DNA from: Bacteroidales bacterium UBA5326 | Lineage (GTDB): Bacteria; Bacteroidota; Bacteroidia; Bacteroidales; UBA932 | Direction of reading: 5' to 3' | NCBI GenBank assembly: GCA_002408205.1 | Contig: DHQY01000015.1 | Span: 1 to 64,000, forward strand | Length of the DNA stretch: 64,000 nt | Part shown: piece after piece, positions 61,361 to 64,000 of the stretch | Layout of the letters: the number at the start of each line of letters is the position of its first letter | Position numbering within the stretch: the stretch's first letter is position 1 | Notes under the pieces: model-generated | What the model was told of the DNA's origin: nothing | Databases searched by the model: none | What the model saw: only the letters and a program-made list of their open reading frames with translations | Made by a program: the position numbers and the translations under genes

Positions 61361-61780
61361 TTATGCTTCTTTTACTGTTTGTTGTTTTTTATCCAATACA
61401 ATAGTCACATGGTTGGAGCGTTTGCGTATACGTGCTGCACGGCCCTGGGGGGCTGTCCGGATCCTTTTTAAGGTACGGCCCTCATCAACGGTAATGCTTT
61501 TAACTATTACGTTTCCGCTTTCCAATTCTTTACGGTCTCCTTCGTTTTTGCCTTCCCAGTTAGCAATGGCAGATTTGAGAAGTTTTTCCAAACGTACGGA
61601 AGGTTGATTTTTGGTATATTTCAAAATATCCAAAGCACGGTTGACTTCAACGCCTCTTACAAGATTCGCAACAAGACGCATCTTGCGGGGTGAAGTAGGA
61701 ACATCGTTCAGCTTGGCATAAGCTGTCTGTTTCCTTATTTCTTTCTGGCTTTCGGCCATTTTTCTTTTTCGAGCTCCCAT
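61361..61780 (-). CDS. rplV: 50S ribosomal protein L22
   Basis: The product is 139 residues starting MGARKRKMAESQKEIRKQ, the Bacteroidota N-terminal extension. TSPRKMRLVANLVRG and KSAIANWEGKNEG are L22 markers, and RIRTAPQGRAARIRKRSNHV forms the beta-hairpin loop that lines the exit tunnel. It ends one base before rpsC starts. Confidence 0.97.
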   Translation of the reverse strand: MGARKRKMAESQKEIRKQTAYAKLNDVPTSPRKMRLVANLVRGVEVNRALDILKYTKNQPSVRLEKLLKSAIANWEGKNEGDRKELESGNVIVKSITVDEGRTLKRIRTAPQGRAARIRKRSNHVTIVLDKKQQTVKEA

Positions 61781-61801
61781 TAGTGTTCTCCTTTAAAACT
61801 T

Positions 61802-62068
61802 TTAACGATTGCCCGAGTGACCCCTGAAGTTACGGGTGGGCGCAAATTCACCAAATTTATGACCGACCATATTTTCGGTTACATACACCGGAATAAATTT
61901 GTTTCCGTTATGCACGGCAACCGTATGGCCTACAAAGTCGGGAGAGATCACGCTGGCGCGGGACCATGTCTTGAGGACTTCTTTCTTTAATGTGCCTTCA
62001 TTCATTGCAATGACTCTTTTTTCGAGATGCGCTTCAATGAAGGGACCTTTTTTTAATGAACGACTCAT
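61802..62068 (-). CDS. rpsS: 30S ribosomal protein S19
   Basis: The product is 88 residues. MSRSLKKGPFIEAHLEKRV opens it, and FVGHTVAVHNGNKFIPVYVT and GHKFGEFAPTRNFRGHSG close it. It sits in the 30S head near the A site. Length and motifs are standard. Confidence 0.98.
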   Translation of the reverse strand: MSRSLKKGPFIEAHLEKRVIAMNEGTLKKEVLKTWSRASVISPDFVGHTVAVHNGNKFIPVYVTENMVGHKFGEFAPTRNFRGHSGNR

Positions 62069-62086
62069 AATGCAAAATTTATCCGG

Positions 62087-62914
62087 TTATTTTTTTCTTC
62101 TATCTTCAACAATGAATTTCTTAGAATTCTTTTTAGGATTACGTGTCTTATATCCTTTTGCGGGTAATCCCTTACGTGAACGGGGATGACCGCCGGATGC
62201 GCGTCCTTCACCACCACCCATCGGGTGATCTACAGGGTTCATAGCCACACCACGGTTGCGGGGACGACGTCCAAGCCAGCGTTTTCTACCGGCTTTCCCG
62301 TGTTTTTCCAGACTGTGGTCGGGGTTGGAAACAGTACCGACTGTAGCGCGGCAGGTAATCAAAACCATACGCGTTTCGCCTGAGGGCAGGCGGAGAATGG
62401 CATGATTTCCTTCACGGGCCGTTAACTGAGCATATGAACCGGCGCTACGTGCCATGGCGGCACCCTGACCGGGACGTAACTCAACATTATGAACCAGAGT
62501 TCCAAGAGGAATTTCGGACAGAAGCAGCGTGTTGCCCACTTCGGGAGCGACACCGGGACCGGATTCAATGGTTTGTCCGACTTTCAGACCGTTGGGAGCG
62601 ATTATGTAACGCTTTTCACCGTCTGCATAAGCAACCAGGGCAATGCGTGCACTGCGGTTGGGGTCGTATTCGATCGTCTTGACGGTTGCGGGAAAATTGT
62701 CTTTATTACGCAAGAAATCAACTACACGGTATTGACGTTTGTGCCCGCCGCCAATATAGCGCATGGTCATCTTACCCTGGTTGTTGCGACCACCCGAACT
62801 TTTTATGGGAGCAAGCAGGGATTTGTCGGGAACAGTGCAGGTGACATCGTCAAATGCGCTTATAATTTTATGTCTTTGACCGGGAGTTACCGGTTTAAAT
62901 TTACGTACTGCCAT
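62087..62914 (-). CDS. rplB: 50S ribosomal protein L2
   Basis: The product is 275 residues. SSGGRNNQGKMTMRYIGGGHKR, LRPGQGAAMARSAGSYAQL and the peptidyl-transferase-proximal NPVDHPMGGGEGRASGGHP are hallmarks, with the essential His in the last. It joins the subunits and supports the peptidyl-transferase centre. Confidence 0.98.
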   Translation of the reverse strand: MAVRKFKPVTPGQRHKIISAFDDVTCTVPDKSLLAPIKSSGGRNNQGKMTMRYIGGGHKRQYRVVDFLRNKDNFPATVKTIEYDPNRSARIALVAYADGEKRYIIAPNGLKVGQTIESGPGVAPEVGNTLLLSEIPLGTLVHNVELRPGQGAAMARSAGSYAQLTAREGNHAILRLPSGETRMVLITCRATVGTVSNPDHSLEKHGKAGRKRWLGRRPRNRGVAMNPVDHPMGGGEGRASGGHPRSRKGLPAKGYKTRNPKKNSKKFIVEDRRKK

Positions 62915-62917
62915 AGC

Positions 62918-63208
62918 TTAAATATTGCTGTAGAAATCAATTTTGTCTTCACCTGCCAGCGTAATGTACGCTTTCTTGAAGTGATTGGCACGTCCGGTAA
63001 GGAATCCTGCCTTAGTATAACGGCTTTTACGTTTTCCGTGGTAGTTAACGGTGTTAACATCAACAACGGATACGCCGTACATTGTCTCAACCGCTTGCTT
63101 GATCTGCAATTTGTTGGCTTTGCGGTCAACAAGAAATCCGTAACGATTCAATTTCTCGCCCTGAATCGTCATTTTTTCGGTAATTAAAGGCTTTATCAAT
63201 ATATTCAT
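62918..63208 (-). CDS. rplW: 50S ribosomal protein L23
   Basis: The product is 96 residues. MNILIKPLITEKMTIQGEKL and YGFLVDRKANKLQIKQAVE fit L23. It surrounds the polypeptide exit and docks trigger factor and SRP. It sits 3 bases from both neighbours. Confidence 0.96.
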   Translation of the reverse strand: MNILIKPLITEKMTIQGEKLNRYGFLVDRKANKLQIKQAVETMYGVSVVDVNTVNYHGKRKSRYTKAGFLTGRANHFKKAYITLAGEDKIDFYSNI

Positions 63209-63210
63209 CG

Positions 63211-63852
63211 CTAGGCAGATTGAATGGTCCCTAATTGTTCGTTAAGAATATTCTCAACACCTTCAATAAGAATAAGAGACTGGGCATTGAGCACATCATA
63301 AGTGGTAAGTTCGTTTACGGTCACCACTTTAACTCTGTCTAAATTACGGGACGACAGGTAAATATTGTTGATATTATCGGGAAGCACCATAAGGATCTTC
63401 TTGCCTTCTACTTTCAGGTTCCTGCAGATAGCAATAAAATCTTTTGTTTTGGGAACTTCCATGTTGAAAGGCTCAAGAATGGTAATGGCTTGTTCCTGGG
63501 CTTTGTATGTCAAAGCGGAACGACGTGCCAACTGTTTGAGCTTTCTGTTCAGTTTGAAACGGTAATCTCTTGGCTGGGGACCGAAAATACGGCCGCCCCC
63601 GACATAGATACCGGCCTTGAGACTGCCATGACGCGCACCGCCCGATCCTTTCTGACGGATCAGTTTTTTGGTACTGTGTGCAATCTCCCAACGTTCTTTG
63701 GTTTTATGGGTCCCCTGACGCTGATTGGCAAGATATTGCTTAACATCCAGGTAGACAGCGTGGTTATTCGGTTCAATGCCGAATACGGAATCGTCCAGAA
63801 CAACTTTTTTTCCGGAATCCTGACCGTCTATTTTATAAACTGAGATTTCCAT
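63211..63852 (-). CDS. rplD: 50S ribosomal protein L4
   Basis: The product is 213 residues. The extended loop GTHKTKERWEIAHSTKKLIR, then QKGSGGARHGS and GGRIFGPQPRDYRFKLNRK, is diagnostic. It lines the exit tunnel and in enterobacteria represses its own operon; whether that holds here is unknown. Confidence 0.97.
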   Translation of the reverse strand: MEISVYKIDGQDSGKKVVLDDSVFGIEPNNHAVYLDVKQYLANQRQGTHKTKERWEIAHSTKKLIRQKGSGGARHGSLKAGIYVGGGRIFGPQPRDYRFKLNRKLKQLARRSALTYKAQEQAITILEPFNMEVPKTKDFIAICRNLKVEGKKILMVLPDNINNIYLSSRNLDRVKVVTVNELTTYDVLNAQSLILIEGVENILNEQLGTIQSA

Positions 63853-63855
63853 TGA

Positions 63856-64000
63856 CTATTCCTCCACAATTACATAAGAACCATTAGCTCCGGGAACAGA
63901 ACCTTTTACAATAAGCAGGTTGTTCTCGGGGACAATCTTAATTACCCTGAGATTTAACATTTTAACTCTGTCTCCTCCCATACGGCCCGCAAGACGTTTT
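63856..64000 (-). CDS. rplC: 50S ribosomal protein L3 (C-terminal fragment at window edge)
   Basis: The last 47 codons are visible: KRLAGRMGGDRVKMLNLRVI, then KIVPENNLLIVKGSVPGANG and SYVIVEE before the TAG at 63856. GRMGGDRVT-like and GSVPGANGSYV are L3 C-terminal motifs. The gene continues past base 64000 and is upstream of rplD in the S10 operon. Confidence 0.93.
   Translation of the reverse strand, partial: KRLAGRMGGDRVKMLNLRVIKIVPENNLLIVKGSVPGANGSYVIVEE

Overview
The window is chromosomal DNA of a Bacteroidota species, most likely of the order Bacteroidales. The evidence is two SusC/SusD pairs, many lipoproteins with Bacteroidota-style signal peptides, several promoters of the TTG-N19-TAnnTTTG type, little Shine-Dalgarno signal, and the gene order rplM-rpsI-rpsB-tsf. 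The carbohydrate-active enzymes (GH92, GH2, GH95, GH5) point to an anaerobe that feeds on glycans. I cannot name the species from the sequence.

Layout. 1-4.6 kb is a divergent transport locus: a TM1266-type small regulator and a TonB-dependent receptor (cut by the window edge) on the minus strand, and a lipoprotein/permease/ATPase ABC importer on the plus strand, with a structured leader between them. 4.7-6.7 kb holds an AbiE-type toxin-antitoxin pair and a tRNA-Pro(CGG). 6.8-9.0 kb holds a D-Ala-D-Ala dipeptidase and a compact operon of SPFH protein, 52-aa ribbon-helix-helix protein and YqaA membrane protein. 9.1-20.6 kb has a GH5 enzyme and, divergent from it, a run of CotH-type protein, zinc metalloprotease, HAD phosphatase and a 1,700-aa alpha-2-macroglobulin-like protein. 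20.6-23.4 kb is rpsO and pnp. 23.4-24.7 kb encodes the beta subunit of a sodium-pumping decarboxylase and a 46-aa membrane protein. 24.7-35.8 kb is a glycan-degradation stretch (GH92, GH2, a lipoprotein, GH95) interrupted by a proline-catabolism dehydrogenase. 35.8-41.6 kb is housekeeping: lpxK, dusB, pfkA, rplM-rpsI-rpsB-tsf.

41.7-53.8 kb contains two SusC/SusD pairs transcribed away from each other across about 1.8 kb of AT-rich DNA that seems to be gene debris. 53.9-60.5 kb is a four-gene minus-strand operon: glycosyltransferase, two tandem M3 oligopeptidases and a serine hydrolase. 60.5-64 kb is the S10 ribosomal operon (rplC to rpsC), which ends at rpsC with a terminator rather than continuing into rplP.

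The items most worth a second look are: the leader RNA and mixed outer/inner-membrane importer at 1-4.6 kb; two copies of a palindromic element (33.1 and 41.7 kb) that share a 20-nt core while their outer stems differ but stay self-complementary; the shortened S10 operon; the unannotated 46-aa and 52-aa genes; and the decayed spacer between the SusC genes. I found no CRISPR array, intact transposase, prophage or rRNA gene.
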